IMG/VR virus record: IMGVR_UViG_3300028392_000135
Span: 1 to 39,664 of that record
DNA from: a virus
DNA: 39,664 bases
Reading direction: 5' to 3' (one strand)
The notes beneath the pieces are model-generated. The model saw nothing but the letters and a program-made list of their open reading frames with translations, made no database searches and had not been told where the DNA came from. Shown in pieces: positions 14,308-23,219 of this stretch (positions are counted from its first letter, which is position 1; each line of letters begins with the position of its first letter). A program made the translations under genes and the position numbers.

Positions 14308-14845
14308 CGCTATCTACTTTCTTAGGCCGGCCAGGCTTACGCGGAGTAAGCATCGCCTGCAACGCGGCCATCTGTTCCTTCATCTCAACAAGTTCGCGCT
14401 GCGTCTTTGCGTGTTCGTCAGACACAATGTTGGCGTTCTTGCCAACAAGGTAAGCCTGCGCCCGCGTACGCATACCGGCAGCGCCCATGCCAATCTTCTG
14501 CAACTGCTTGTCATTGGCCGTGGCAATCTGTTCAACCGTCTGGAACTTGAGGATTTGCATTTCCTCAAGCTCGTTGCGGGTGAACTCCTCCGGGCGGTCC
14601 ATATGCCAAGTGTTCAGCAGCGTCCCGATAACCTGACCTTCAGCGTTGTCCATCTGATACGCTAGCCAATGACGCGGGAACCGTGCCTTGTCTTCTGAGC
14701 GTACAAACCGATCAATGATGTTCGTCCTGTCGCCCGGCACAACAATGCGAATGAAGGGGACGCCTTCATAGCCCTTGAGTGTGCTTTCGTAGAACGTAAC
14801 GTGCAGTTGATCGTCGCCGTGCTGAATATCGCTGTCGAGAGGCAT
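14264..14845 (-). CDS. Conserved phage protein with C-terminal AT-hook-like motif
   Basis: The 193-residue protein has an N-terminal globular part (HVTFYESTLKGYEGVPFIRI), then two helical regions and a Lys-rich tail with RKPGRPKK, a good match to an AT-hook core (basic residues around GRP). A coiled-coil-like segment (TQRELVEMKEQMAAL) precedes the tail. It is found between head and adaptor genes; a role in holding DNA or as a packaging-linked head protein is possible but unproved. AAGGAG lies 5 bases before the ATG. Confidence 0.6.
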   Translation of the reverse strand: MPLDSDIQHGDDQLHVTFYESTLKGYEGVPFIRIVVPGDRTNIIDRFVRSEDKARFPRHWLAYQMDNAEGQVIGTLLNTWHMDRPEEFTRNELEEMQILKFQTVEQIATANDKQLQKIGMGAAGMRTRAQAYLVGKNANIVSDEHAKTQRELVEMKEQMAALQAMLTPRKPGRPKKVDSDVNDDDVAVGATGS

Positions 14846-14857
14846 GTAGTCTCCTTG

Positions 14858-15241
14858 TTACGTTGCGGTCAGGGCAACAGAGCCGCACCAGTGCGTGGCG
14901 CTGTCGGCAAAGAAAATGGCCGTCTTGGTGTTACCGACCTGAACGCCAGTCGAGCCGGCGACGGCAGAGTTCATGGTGACGCCAGAGGTTTCGTTGGAAT
15001 AAACCTGCAAGGTCTGGCCGCTCAGATTGTAAATCAGGATCATGGCGCCAGCTTCGCACGGCGGCAGCTTCAAGCCAGTCGAAGCGGACGAGGTGGTGAT
15101 AGCGTTGAAAACAGACGAAAGCTGCAAGGCGGTCGCCTGGGTCGAGCCAACGGCAACAAGCGCCGTGCCGGCATCGCCAGCGATGGCAACGGTGGCCAAC
15201 GGCGAATTGCCAGCGGCTAGGATGCGGGATGGGATAGACAT
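14858..15241 (-). CDS. Small beta-rich virion protein (decoration or head fibre type)
   Basis: The 127-residue protein is rich in Ala, Thr, Ser and Val, with a pattern that suggests beta strands (GAMILIYNLSGQTLQVYSNE, then GNTKTAIFFADSATHW). This resembles small phage head proteins that lie near the coat gene. It has a clear AAAGGA site before ATG. The exact role is unknown. Confidence 0.55.
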   Translation of the reverse strand: MSIPSRILAAGNSPLATVAIAGDAGTALVAVGSTQATALQLSSVFNAITTSSASTGLKLPPCEAGAMILIYNLSGQTLQVYSNETSGVTMNSAVAGSTGVQVGNTKTAIFFADSATHWCGSVALTAT

Positions 15242-15254
15242 ATTGTAGTCCTTT

Positions 15255-16043
15255 CTAGGCCGCTAAGGCGGCAATTAGGTTTTGCTGGGTAATGGCCCAA
15301 AGCAAGCCATCGCAATCAAGTGTAATAGTGCAGCCCATATCCATGAGGTCATCACAGAGTTTGGGGAAATTCTGGGCCTGCTTTGTCAAGCAGAGCGTGG
15401 AGATGTACGTCTTTCCGCCGGTTGTGACGGTAACACGTTCGCCAGCAGTAGGCATATGTGCAATTAGTTCCGCCGGGAAAGACGGTACGGCGTAAGCATG
15501 ACTAGCCTCATTTTCATAAGAACTATCATAACCGTAGCAATGGAGCGTCCTGTAACCCATTGAATACGCTAAACACATGCTGGTTAGGCCAACAGTTACG
15601 CCGCCTCCAACCATGCAATAGCTATCATCGTGTTCTGGAATATGCTCTTCAATGCCAGCAACCGCAAAATGCCACAAAACCGGATCCGGGACAGCGGCAA
15701 GGACAGCCGGGTGGCATTGTGATGCCACCAGATACTCCTTAGCCTTACCGATGTACGCCGTCAGAAACTCCTGCGGGTCAAGCAGCACCTGATAATCCGG
15801 GGTGATCCCGTTATCGTTAAGCAGCTTGCACACGCCATTAAGGGCAAATATCTTCTGCCCTATCTCTTGACGGTACTTAATAGCGTCAATTCTGGAACGC
15901 AATGAGGGGCCGCCGGCCACAAGCACGGCGACCCCATCATGCGGGTCAACGCTCTTCGCCCAACGCCGCGTGGAGGCACAATTCTCGCGTACTTGCGAAA
16001 ACAGTTCTTCATCCGGCGTAATGCAAAAAACGTCAATTTCCAT
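15255..16043 (-). CDS. DUF115 / MptE-like enzyme in the head cluster
   Basis: The 262-residue product matches the DUF115 family (6-hydroxymethylpterin diphosphokinase MptE-like; related to motility-associated Maf glycosyltransferases). Visible motifs are VAVLVAGGPSLRSRIDAI, FALNGVCKLLNDNGITPDY, and GGGVTVGLTSMCLAYSMGY followed by LHCYGYDSSYE. These suggest nucleotide or nucleotide-sugar binding. The start is the ATG that overlaps the decoration stop (TAATG), giving MEIDVFCITPDEELF; a longer frame would run through the decoration gene. Its place right behind coat and decoration genes raises the possibility that it modifies virion proteins. Confidence 0.8.
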   Translation of the reverse strand: MEIDVFCITPDEELFSQVRENCASTRRWAKSVDPHDGVAVLVAGGPSLRSRIDAIKYRQEIGQKIFALNGVCKLLNDNGITPDYQVLLDPQEFLTAYIGKAKEYLVASQCHPAVLAAVPDPVLWHFAVAGIEEHIPEHDDSYCMVGGGVTVGLTSMCLAYSMGYRTLHCYGYDSSYENEASHAYAVPSFPAELIAHMPTAGERVTVTTGGKTYISTLCLTKQAQNFPKLCDDLMDMGCTITLDCDGLLWAITQQNLIAALAA

Positions 16044-16597
16044 TAGGTAATGCGTCCCTGCATATGCGGACGGTTGATGACAATGACGCAAGTGGTCGTA
16101 GCAGAAGCCACAGTGCCCGACGCAGACTTGCGCGCGCTCTGAATTTCCTTGCCGGCGCCAGCCGACGAGGAAGCCACGATACGGCCAGTCGAGGACGAAA
16201 TGCCCACGGCCAGATTGCCCGCGATCTGATGGTTGGTCTGCTTCAGAACAACGGCCGAACCGCTGATCTGATACCAACCAAACGTGGTGGCCGTCGTAGC
16301 AGACATGGCAACAGCAACGGGCTGGGCCAAGTTAGCAGTCGAAGGGCACAAAGCAGTCTGGTAGGTGCTGGCATTGTAAGTCACCAAAGAACCGATAGCG
16401 GTGCTGGCAACGCCCAGAAGCAGAACAAATTCGCCTTCGCCGTAAGTCGGGTCGAAAGCACGAATGGTCTGCCCCAAGGTCGCCGGCGGCGTGGGGATGG
16501 TAGTTACGGCGCCAGCGGGCGAGGTGTAGGAAATGCCGCTGTCAACAACGGCAATCGGGAAATAACCCGACTGCGGTTCAACAATAGTATAAGCCAT
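16043..16597 (-). CDS. Putative head decoration protein
   Basis: The 184-residue product directly follows the coat gene. It is Ala/Thr/Ser/Val-rich with beta-like segments (GYFPIAVVDSGISYTSPAG, then GEGEFVLLLGVASTAIGSLV). Proteins of this type and position often bind the outside of the capsid lattice or stabilise it. A GGGAG site lies 9 bases before ATG. The family is not recognised with certainty. Confidence 0.6.
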   Translation of the reverse strand: MAYTIVEPQSGYFPIAVVDSGISYTSPAGAVTTIPTPPATLGQTIRAFDPTYGEGEFVLLLGVASTAIGSLVTYNASTYQTALCPSTANLAQPVAVAMSATTATTFGWYQISGSAVVLKQTNHQIAGNLAVGISSSTGRIVASSSAGAGKEIQSARKSASGTVASATTTCVIVINRPHMQGRIT

Positions 16598-16612
16598 GTG
16601 ATGGTTCTCCCT

Positions 16613-17617
16613 TTAAGCGATGAGGACGCCCTGAAACTGGCCGCCCCCACAGGTGAGGTTGCCGGCCCAGCCGATGAGCTTCACGATAGCGTCCTGGTTG
16701 ACTGCCTGACGTTCTCCGCCAATCGGAACAAAGTTACGATCAGAATGCGGACGGAAGTACAGGTACTTGCTGTTTAGGAAGTACATGCGAGCCGAGGTGG
16801 TCATGCCGATACCGCCGTCTAGCACCACGTCCGAAGCCATACCGGCGCCATAATACTTCAGCGAGGCAAAGCCAGCGCCAGCCATCGACGAACCGGAGTC
16901 CGAAATGCGCTGGATGGACTGCAACGACTGCAAATACAAGCGATAGTAGGTGTTGTCCGCAACGATCAGGTCGGGCTTGTCCGTACCACGGATAAGCTGA
17001 ACGGCCAGCGCGTCCATGTACTGCTGGATATTCGAGGCAGTGACAGCGGAGCCGCCATTGGTCAAACCAGAGTACGAGACAGAACGCCAGAAGGTGCCAA
17101 TGGTGGTCGAACGGTCAATGCCGCCATAGGTGCCAGTGGTCGCAACGTCAGGAACAGCGGCCTGAAGGCCGGTGATGTTCTTGCCGCTGTTGCCAGTGCC
17201 ATCCAGGTAGATGTCGCCGCCGATGCGGTTGGCCAGCTGCGCCTCAGCAACGGACATACGGCCGTCCAGAAGGTCAATAATGGCCGCCTTGCCGCTGTTC
17301 TGGATCATTTCCAGGCCAGAAATCGACACGGCAGACGCATACTGCTGGATACCGAACTGTGCCGCACTGATGGGCGAGTTCTGGGACACGTTCAACACTT
17401 CAAAGCCGCTGTAGCTGTTGGTGTTGTTCGTGGTGGTATCATTATACATGATTTCCTGCAAAATCACGTTACCGCCAGAGAAAGTCTTGACGTTACCGCG
17501 GTCTTTCAGGCGACGGAGCAACGCATTGTTGTTCGTCACGTTATCAGCCAGTTCACCAGTACGACTCTGAATGTTTGTCGCAATGATGTCGCTGATGGAG
17601 CTATTGGCGAAAGCCAT
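16613..17617 (-). CDS. Major capsid (coat) protein
   Basis: The 334-residue protein is assigned as coat from its size, its position directly after the scaffold gene, its strong AAAGGAT site 5 bases before ATG, and its sequence style: a helical N-terminus (SISDIIATNIQSRTGELAD), a long central region, an Asp-rich exchange region (LIVADNTYYRLYLQSLQ) and an ending with PIGGERQAVNQDAIVKLIGW. It would form the icosahedral shell in an HK97-type fold. No accessory insertion domain is evident. Confidence 0.85.
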   Translation of the reverse strand: MAFANSSISDIIATNIQSRTGELADNVTNNNALLRRLKDRGNVKTFSGGNVILQEIMYNDTTTNNTNSYSGFEVLNVSQNSPISAAQFGIQQYASAVSISGLEMIQNSGKAAIIDLLDGRMSVAEAQLANRIGGDIYLDGTGNSGKNITGLQAAVPDVATTGTYGGIDRSTTIGTFWRSVSYSGLTNGGSAVTASNIQQYMDALAVQLIRGTDKPDLIVADNTYYRLYLQSLQSIQRISDSGSSMAGAGFASLKYYGAGMASDVVLDGGIGMTTSARMYFLNSKYLYFRPHSDRNFVPIGGERQAVNQDAIVKLIGWAGNLTCGGGQFQGVLIA

Positions 17618-17636
17618 AGTCTATCCTTTCAGTTCA

Positions 17637-18659
17637 TCAAAAGCGTTCATCTAAGCCCTCGAATTGTTCCGCGAGCCTTGAACGCCTATCTTGCGCTTTG
17701 GTAGTAGTCGCCGCTCCGGGTGTGGAACTTTTAACACTAACCGCTGCCGCCTTAGCTGCCTTCGCAGCCTTGTCAGCGACTGCTACCTTTGCCGATGTAG
17801 TCTGCGCTTGTCGGCGCGACTGCACGGTATTGAATAGCGTGTCGTCGAGGCGTACCGCCTTTTCATAGGCGTCTTCTAGATCCACTGCGAGGCCCTTTTG
17901 TAAAAGGTCAACCATCAGTGGTCGTGCGTCTTCAAAGAATTCCTTATTTGGCGCAAACTTGTTGATTTCTGCCAAAATCTGGTTTTCTTCCGCTGCCTGC
18001 TGGGCCTGCTGAAACGAGTTCAGTTGCCCTCTAAGCTGCGTAATTTCGTTCTGCACCGCATAGTATTCTGGTGCGGCGACAGGCTGCTGCTGCACAGCGG
18101 CGCCGTTAAGGTCGATGCCGTAGTAATGGGCGAGCTTCAGAAACTCCTGCTGTTTCTGTTCCTGGCTGCCATTGCGCAACGTGTGGTCAGTGTTCATCAG
18201 GCCAGCTACGGCCTGCATGGGGTCGATATTCATTCCCCGAATGGTGTTCATGTACGGCTCAATCGTCTGATTGAACCTGTCGGCAACCTCAGCCTTGGTC
18301 TTCAGCGGCTCGACGCCAGCCCGCATCTGCTCTTCGCGCTGGTAGGCATATTCCTGCAGCCGCGGGTCGGCCGACGCCCAGACATCGTGATAATCGCGCT
18401 TCCAGCTATTAGGCGGGCGCTTCCAGACGGGCTCCTCTACGGGGGCGGCTGGCTCTACGGGGGCCGCGGCAGCCTCATTAGAGGCCTCTGGCGCCTTGGC
18501 AACAAACTTGCCGGCCTCGTCCCTGGCTCTGTCAGATTTGGCTTCTACGGGATCCGGGGAGCTTTCTACGGCTTCAGGCGTCTCAATGGCGTCAAGCTGC
18601 TCTGCGAGCATATCGCGGCGGTCTGCCTGTGGGGCGACTTCCTGATCTTCGACGCTCAT
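17637..18659 (-). CDS. Scaffolding protein
   Basis: The 340-residue product is acidic at the N-terminus (SVEDQEVAPQADRRDMLAEQ), then Ala/Pro/Glu-rich and disordered, then helical with Gln-rich parts. It ends with a basic Lys/Ala-rich helix and a charged tail (AQDRRSRLAEQFEGLDERF). This is the typical makeup of P22-like scaffold, which guides coat assembly through its C-terminal helix and leaves before packaging. It lies immediately upstream of the coat gene, and its start overlaps the previous stop by ATGA. Confidence 0.8.
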   Translation of the reverse strand: MSVEDQEVAPQADRRDMLAEQLDAIETPEAVESSPDPVEAKSDRARDEAGKFVAKAPEASNEAAAAPVEPAAPVEEPVWKRPPNSWKRDYHDVWASADPRLQEYAYQREEQMRAGVEPLKTKAEVADRFNQTIEPYMNTIRGMNIDPMQAVAGLMNTDHTLRNGSQEQKQQEFLKLAHYYGIDLNGAAVQQQPVAAPEYYAVQNEITQLRGQLNSFQQAQQAAEENQILAEINKFAPNKEFFEDARPLMVDLLQKGLAVDLEDAYEKAVRLDDTLFNTVQSRRQAQTTSAKVAVADKAAKAAKAAAVSVKSSTPGAATTTKAQDRRSRLAEQFEGLDERF

Positions 18660-19015
18660 CTACGCTCCCTGATGGTCTGTTGAATAATCCGCTGAATATC
18701 GCGGTCCCCAACATCTGCAAGCATTCTATGGAGAGTTTCCTTGCGCGACGGCCCCTTGGGGGCTTCCGGCTTGGACTCCATCTTCTCATTGCCGATTTCT
18801 ATGCAGTTATGGGCGCGTAAATGGTCCCTGTGCTGCTTTCGGCCCGAAATCATTTCGCCAGTGACCATAGACTGGTATGGCTCAATGTCCTTGACGACTT
18901 GGGGACCGGATGCGGTTTCCCGACCCAAATCACCGTCGCGGTAATATACTACCACATCATCTATGTATTCGGCAAGTAACCCCTTGCGGTCGTAAAGTGA
19001 TCGGCTGCGGCTCAT
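18656..19015 (-). CDS. Conserved hypothetical protein before scaffold
   Basis: The 119-residue protein is highly charged. Its N-terminal half (DRKGLLAEYIDDVVVYYRDG, then VKDIEPYQSMVTGEMISGR) is followed by a histidine/arginine motif (KQHRDHLRAHNCIEIGNE) and a helical C-terminus. Similar small proteins lie between portal and scaffold genes in podophages; their function is not known. It has ATGA overlaps on both sides. Confidence 0.6.
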   Translation of the reverse strand: MSRSRSLYDRKGLLAEYIDDVVVYYRDGDLGRETASGPQVVKDIEPYQSMVTGEMISGRKQHRDHLRAHNCIEIGNEKMESKPEAPKGPSRKETLHRMLADVGDRDIQRIIQQTIRERR

Positions 19016-19413
19016 AGCATTAAAATAACATCTTCGTCGTCATTTGCCAAGTATTCGTTCCACAATGCTTGAACTACGTTTAATTGATTTTGCAGGTCTG
19101 CAAAGTCAGTTTTTGTAAACTTGTTGTTTACTTCCAAAGACTTAACTATGGTTTCAGCCACCTCTACAGGTATAATCGGCTTGCCTTCGATTACTTGCTC
19201 AAAGGCCGCGATTACTTGCTGAGTCCTTAGTTCATTCTTTTCCCGGTGCCTTTTGACCAGCCGCCGGGCGCGTTTATCATGTTTCTTGGCGTCGTCGTGG
19301 GTATCGCCAACAAAGATAACGGGGGCTTTGCCTTGTGAAAGGCCGCCCATAAGCAGAAATGGGACCGTACCGCCAGGGCCGATCCCTTCTGTAATAATTG
19401 CCGCGACAGACAT
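19012..19413 (-). CDS. Hypothetical protein, 133 residues, in the head cluster
   Basis: The protein has a hydrophobic N-terminal third (VAAIITEGIGPGGTVPFLLMGG), a basic middle (DDAKKHDKRARRLVKRHREK) and an acidic helical C-terminus. The N-terminal third could be buried or contact a membrane. No family is recognised. TAATG links it to the upstream gene and ATGA to the next. Confidence 0.55.
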   Translation of the reverse strand: MSVAAIITEGIGPGGTVPFLLMGGLSQGKAPVIFVGDTHDDAKKHDKRARRLVKRHREKNELRTQQVIAAFEQVIEGKPIIPVEVAETIVKSLEVNNKFTKTDFADLQNQLNVVQALWNEYLANDDEDVILML

Positions 19414-20399
19414 TAAGTAGCCCGCGTTATCGCGGTAGGCGCCGTGGCGTCGTTAAGAGTAAAAGTTTCCGCAACCGTCGTGCCATCAATTTTGTTTACA
19501 GTCAAAACCGTCCCAGCCACGGCTTTTTCCGCCAGCAATGCCCGTTTTTCAAAATGAATTTGCGCCAATGTCGGCGCGGCGTGCATAATCGCGTAACTTT
19601 CTGTCATTGGCGTGGTCAACACTGCCGTCGTAATTGCTGCGGCAGATGGTGGTATTGAATAACTAACCGCCGCAAGACGGCTAGATACAACAGCGTCCAA
19701 ATTGGCAATTCGCGTATCGCCAAGTGCGGTAAGCCCAGCACCCGCCGCGCCAAGGCGGGCAAAATTGTCGCCGCTCTGTGGCGTGTCACCAGTGTAAGAA
19801 TTTATCTTTAAGCCAATACCCAAAGCCACGCCGTTCATCACTGAAATCCCAACGGATGATGCTTGAGTAAAATCGGCGGCTACCGTGTCGCGCCAGACAC
19901 CCGCCGCTACCGCCGCTGCCGTAAGTTGGTTGGTAACTGTGGTGGCTGTATTTACAAGGTTTACCGTGCCAACAGTGATACCGTCGTTCACCACGTTGGA
20001 CTGCGCAATGCACTCCAGCGTTATCAGATTGGCCTGCGCGCCCACGCTATCAGCCGTCTTGCATGAAATGCGGGTGGTCGTTGCAACGGGAATAAACGGA
20101 TAAATGGGACGGTAAGTAAGCGTTGTGGCGCTGCCCGTTTCGGGCGCAAACAGATATTGGCCTATTATTGTTTCAGAAGCCGCCGCGCCCGTGGCCAGTT
20201 GCAACACTTTATATGTTGCAGCCGATACCGCAGCGGCTTCCACATAGATGCCAGTTATATACAACGCCGCCGCCGTGCTGGCGATAAGCTGCACATAGGC
20301 TGTCGTAAACACGTTGGCCGCGCCAGACGTACAAGATGTACCCGCCGCCGGCGCGGTCGGTATCAAAAAATGTCCTGTACCGGCTGTTTTATTACTCAT
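19413..20399 (-). CDS. Beta-rich structural protein after the portal gene
   Basis: The 328-residue product is dominated by Ala, Thr and Val with beta-like repeats (AALYITGIYVEAAAVSAATY, then TTLTYRPIYPFIPVATTTRI) and a C-terminal part with a beta pattern (LTVNKIDGTTVAETFTLND). Its composition is close to that of the three small proteins between the terminase and portal genes and suggests a virion surface or fibre protein. Its start overlaps the portal stop (ATGA). The exact role is not known. Confidence 0.55.
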   Translation of the reverse strand: MSNKTAGTGHFLIPTAPAAGTSCTSGAANVFTTAYVQLIASTAAALYITGIYVEAAAVSAATYKVLQLATGAAASETIIGQYLFAPETGSATTLTYRPIYPFIPVATTTRISCKTADSVGAQANLITLECIAQSNVVNDGITVGTVNLVNTATTVTNQLTAAAVAAGVWRDTVAADFTQASSVGISVMNGVALGIGLKINSYTGDTPQSGDNFARLGAAGAGLTALGDTRIANLDAVVSSRLAAVSYSIPPSAAAITTAVLTTPMTESYAIMHAAPTLAQIHFEKRALLAEKAVAGTVLTVNKIDGTTVAETFTLNDATAPTAITRAT

Positions 20400-22690
20400 T
20401 CTGCTGTTTCTACGCCGGTCACGCGCCCGTCAGGTCCGCGAACAACACGCTTTGGGGCGTTCATTGTTTGCATTGCCGTGCTGATCTTGTCCATTGCGTC
20501 CGTATGCAACTTGGCAAGGTCCTGGTGCGAAGAAGCGACGCTGTTCAACGTAGTCTGCATGGTTTCGCCAAGCCCCTTGACAACGTTTTCTGTTGCTGCC
20601 TGTTCTGCCTGTTCCGCGGCCGGGTCAACCTCCGGGTGCGCAATCTGGGCGATGACAATACTTGTCGCAGCTTCAAACTGCACTTTCCACTTGTCGTACG
20701 CCTCTTTGAACAACAATTCTTGCGACTTTAGCTCTTTTTCGTGTTCAAACCGTGCCGCGTCCAAAGCGATTGCGTTCTGCCCCTTGATTTGCTCAATTTG
20801 AGCCTCGCCCTGCATTTCAGCCTGCCTGGCTGCCAAGTCGGCTTGCGCCTTGGCCTGCGCAACCTGCATATCCACCTGCCCCTTGGCCTGTGCCTGCGCC
20901 ATATCGGCCTTGGCCTTGATTTCCTCCGGGTGCGGCTGCGGGTTTGCTGCCGCCTGTGCCGCCTTAGCCGTCAACTGCTGCAATGCCTGGTCAATAGTGC
21001 CCTCAATCGTCTTGGCCTGCCTAAACCCGCCAACAGCGTATTTCATCATCGCCATGAGCGCCGGCACCATTTCAGGCGCCTGTTGCCCGGCCGGAACGGC
21101 CTCGCGCATAAAGTTTGCAAAGGCGTTCAGAAACTCCATACGGTCCTGCTTGTTCTGGTTTTCGTCGATCTGCACCAAGCTGTCCGCCGCAACTTCAATG
21201 CGAAACGACTGCAACGGCTTGTTCTTGAGCAATTGTAGCGCCTGGGGGATCATCTGCTGATCCTCTGGGCTCAGTTGCTCCGCAGCGGCATAGGCAAGGA
21301 TAGTCTGCGGCTGATACTTCTGGCAGATGATCTGGGCCTTGATCCGCAGAAGCTCGCTGGCAAACAGCGCCACAGTTTCCTGCATGGACTTTAGACGCAA
21401 CCCGGCATACTGGCCCTTGATCTGCTGCGCCGTAGCAGTCTCAGATGCCGCAGACTGGCCGCGGATAATGTCCGAAATGCCCGTAATCTCGTAAATCTGG
21501 CCCTTGATGTCCTGCCGCGCTTGGTAACACTGCAACAACGCAGTTGCGATGGTGTCCAGCGGCAAAAGGTCGATTGTGCCCTTCAGCCCGCCCTTTTCAG
21601 AAAAAGCGCCCCATTTCTCAACGGGGATCAACGTATTGTTGTCGCCTTCCGTCAGAAGCCGCTGCAACGCTGGCTGGCTGCTGTCGTAAACGCCGCGGAC
21701 GCGCAGGGCCTTAACCAAGCCGTCGATACGGTCAGACAGAATGTCTAGTTCGTTTGCCTGATCCTGATACAGAACAAAATCAGGCACCGGAACAAGGCTA
21801 TCGCTGGTCGTGGTGGCATAAAGCGGCCGCGGGCAAGGGAAGAAGCCCTCAATGTTCAGCGGGTCGTCGCGTTCGTCAATCGTGTCCGGGTAGTTCTTTG
21901 AAAACCAAACAACAACGCCGCGCTCCTTGTCCCATAGCTCGCAGATCTTGGCCTTGTCTTTGGCCTTGTCTAGCTGGCTCTTGTCCAGCTTCTCCGGCCC
22001 GTTGTCCATCGGGATCTTCTTGGCAATGTCCTTGCCAAAACGCTCCGCAACCGCCTCTTTGGTCATATAGACCCAGCGCCAGACGTAGCTAACCTCTTCC
22101 CAGGTGCGCGCCACAGAATGACCGAAGTCGCTCCAATGCACATAGTCAGTGGGCGAACACTCGTAGGCTATTTCTTCTGGGGCTTCTTCTTGGCCGGCGG
22201 TTTGGTCTTCGCTACCTTCGGCTTCAACGTCTTCCGTGACTTGGTAGCCGTCGTCTTCAGCCGGGTCGCCAACTCCGGTTTGCTCTCTGATGTGTGGCTC
22301 ATATCTGACCCAGGATACGCCACGCCCACCAAGGAAACGGTCTTCCACCGAATGCCGCATAGACGACCGAAAATCTGTGTAATGTTCAATTTCATAATCC
22401 AAAGACCTTTCCAACAGCAGAGCCGCGACGCGCCCCACCGGATCATTGTCCACAAAACGCCGCGCAACATCTGCCTTTGGTAGCCGTGCAGCCACCGCGG
22501 GAATTAGTGTTTGAACATTTGACCAAAGAATGTTAAACTTGGCGGTTTCGCTCGCCCCAGACGACCGCCCGTCGTCCCGGTACTTCTTAAGTATCTTGCG
22601 GGTACGCGCGTCCCACTTCTTAAACTCGTTGTCATAAGTCGCAACGGCGTCCAAGTACTTCTCAAGTTCAGGCGTTGCCCGCTCTGCCAT
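20396..22690 (-). CDS. Portal protein, P22 type
   Basis: The 764-residue product matches P22-like portals in length (725 in P22) and layout. The N-terminal helical region (KKWDARTRKILKKYRDDGR) leads into the core, with RSMRHSVEDRFLGGRGVSWV, a DYVHWSDFGHS segment and the long helices of the stem. The C-terminal 150 residues are a strongly Ala/Gln/Lys helical barrel (AKADMAQAQAKGQVDMQ). Twelve copies would form the channel at one capsid vertex for DNA entry and exit and for headful sensing. It is in the usual place between TerL and scaffold. Confidence 0.9.
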   Translation of the reverse strand: MAERATPELEKYLDAVATYDNEFKKWDARTRKILKKYRDDGRSSGASETAKFNILWSNVQTLIPAVAARLPKADVARRFVDNDPVGRVAALLLERSLDYEIEHYTDFRSSMRHSVEDRFLGGRGVSWVRYEPHIREQTGVGDPAEDDGYQVTEDVEAEGSEDQTAGQEEAPEEIAYECSPTDYVHWSDFGHSVARTWEEVSYVWRWVYMTKEAVAERFGKDIAKKIPMDNGPEKLDKSQLDKAKDKAKICELWDKERGVVVWFSKNYPDTIDERDDPLNIEGFFPCPRPLYATTTSDSLVPVPDFVLYQDQANELDILSDRIDGLVKALRVRGVYDSSQPALQRLLTEGDNNTLIPVEKWGAFSEKGGLKGTIDLLPLDTIATALLQCYQARQDIKGQIYEITGISDIIRGQSAASETATAQQIKGQYAGLRLKSMQETVALFASELLRIKAQIICQKYQPQTILAYAAAEQLSPEDQQMIPQALQLLKNKPLQSFRIEVAADSLVQIDENQNKQDRMEFLNAFANFMREAVPAGQQAPEMVPALMAMMKYAVGGFRQAKTIEGTIDQALQQLTAKAAQAAANPQPHPEEIKAKADMAQAQAKGQVDMQVAQAKAQADLAARQAEMQGEAQIEQIKGQNAIALDAARFEHEKELKSQELLFKEAYDKWKVQFEAATSIVIAQIAHPEVDPAAEQAEQAATENVVKGLGETMQTTLNSVASSHQDLAKLHTDAMDKISTAMQTMNAPKRVVRGPDGRVTGVETAE

Positions 22691-22695
22691 ATTAT

Positions 22696-23049
22696 CTACC
22701 TACGCATCGGCATGGTGGGAGGCAGCGGGCGAGAGCCCGCGCCCAGAGGACCGCCCATCGGAGGCGGGCCACCAACTGTGCTGTTGTCCATAGTGGGACC
22801 GCCAGGGGCCATCATACGCGGTGGCTGGGCCGGGCCCATCATAACTGTGCCCTGCACAGTCACGGGCGTCTGCGGCGCTCCCTGCGGGGCCATGCCCTGC
22901 ATTGCGCCTTGTGGCACGCCCCCGGACGACGGGCCTGGGGGCACGCCATCGTCTGGGGGCGGCGCAGCACCGATCTGAGGAGCAACGGGCTGCGAACTGG
23001 GTTGCATCCGTTGCATCACGGACGCAAGAACTCTGGGGTCAATAGCCAC
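22696..23049 (-). CDS. Pro/Gly/Met-rich hypothetical protein before the portal gene
   Basis: The 117-residue product begins with a short helix (AIDPRVLASVMQRMQP) and is then almost wholly Pro, Gly, Met, Ala and Gln, so it should be disordered. The GTG start overlaps the end of the preceding small gene. It may be a flexible assembly factor that binds the portal or terminase; nothing in the sequence proves it. Confidence 0.5.
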   Translation of the reverse strand: MAIDPRVLASVMQRMQPSSQPVAPQIGAAPPPDDGVPPGPSSGGVPQGAMQGMAPQGAPQTPVTVQGTVMMGPAQPPRMMAPGGPTMDNSTVGGPPPMGGPLGAGSRPLPPTMPMRR

Positions 23050-23209
23050 TTTTGTATCCTTTTAAAACCTTGGCCATCTTTGGCCCTTTTTTGATGCCTT
23101 CAGACGCCATTTTGGCAGCCTTAGCCTGCGGAATGCCCTTTTGCTTGGCAATCTCCGGGTCGTGGGCCGCGGCTTCAAAAAGCCTATGCTGCGATGGGGA
23201 CCAAGGCAT
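23039..23209 (-). CDS. Small basic phage protein, 56 residues
   Basis: A frame with AGGAAA 6 bases before ATG encodes WSPSQHRLFEAAAHDPEIA, followed by a Lys/Ala-rich helix with KAAKMASEGIKKGPK. Small phage proteins with this opening occur near portal genes. The pattern is a basic helix-rich peptide that may bind nucleic acid, but no function is established. Its end overlaps the start of the next gene by 11 bases. Confidence 0.6.
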   Translation of the reverse strand: MPWSPSQHRLFEAAAHDPEIAKQKGIPQAKAAKMASEGIKKGPKMAKVLKGYKSGY

Positions 23210-23219
23210 TTGCTATTTC

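Noticed and set aside
20157-20801. 214-residue plus-strand frame over the end of the portal gene
   Set aside because: It is a shadow frame, rich in Cys and Ser, crossing two well-supported genes on the other strand.
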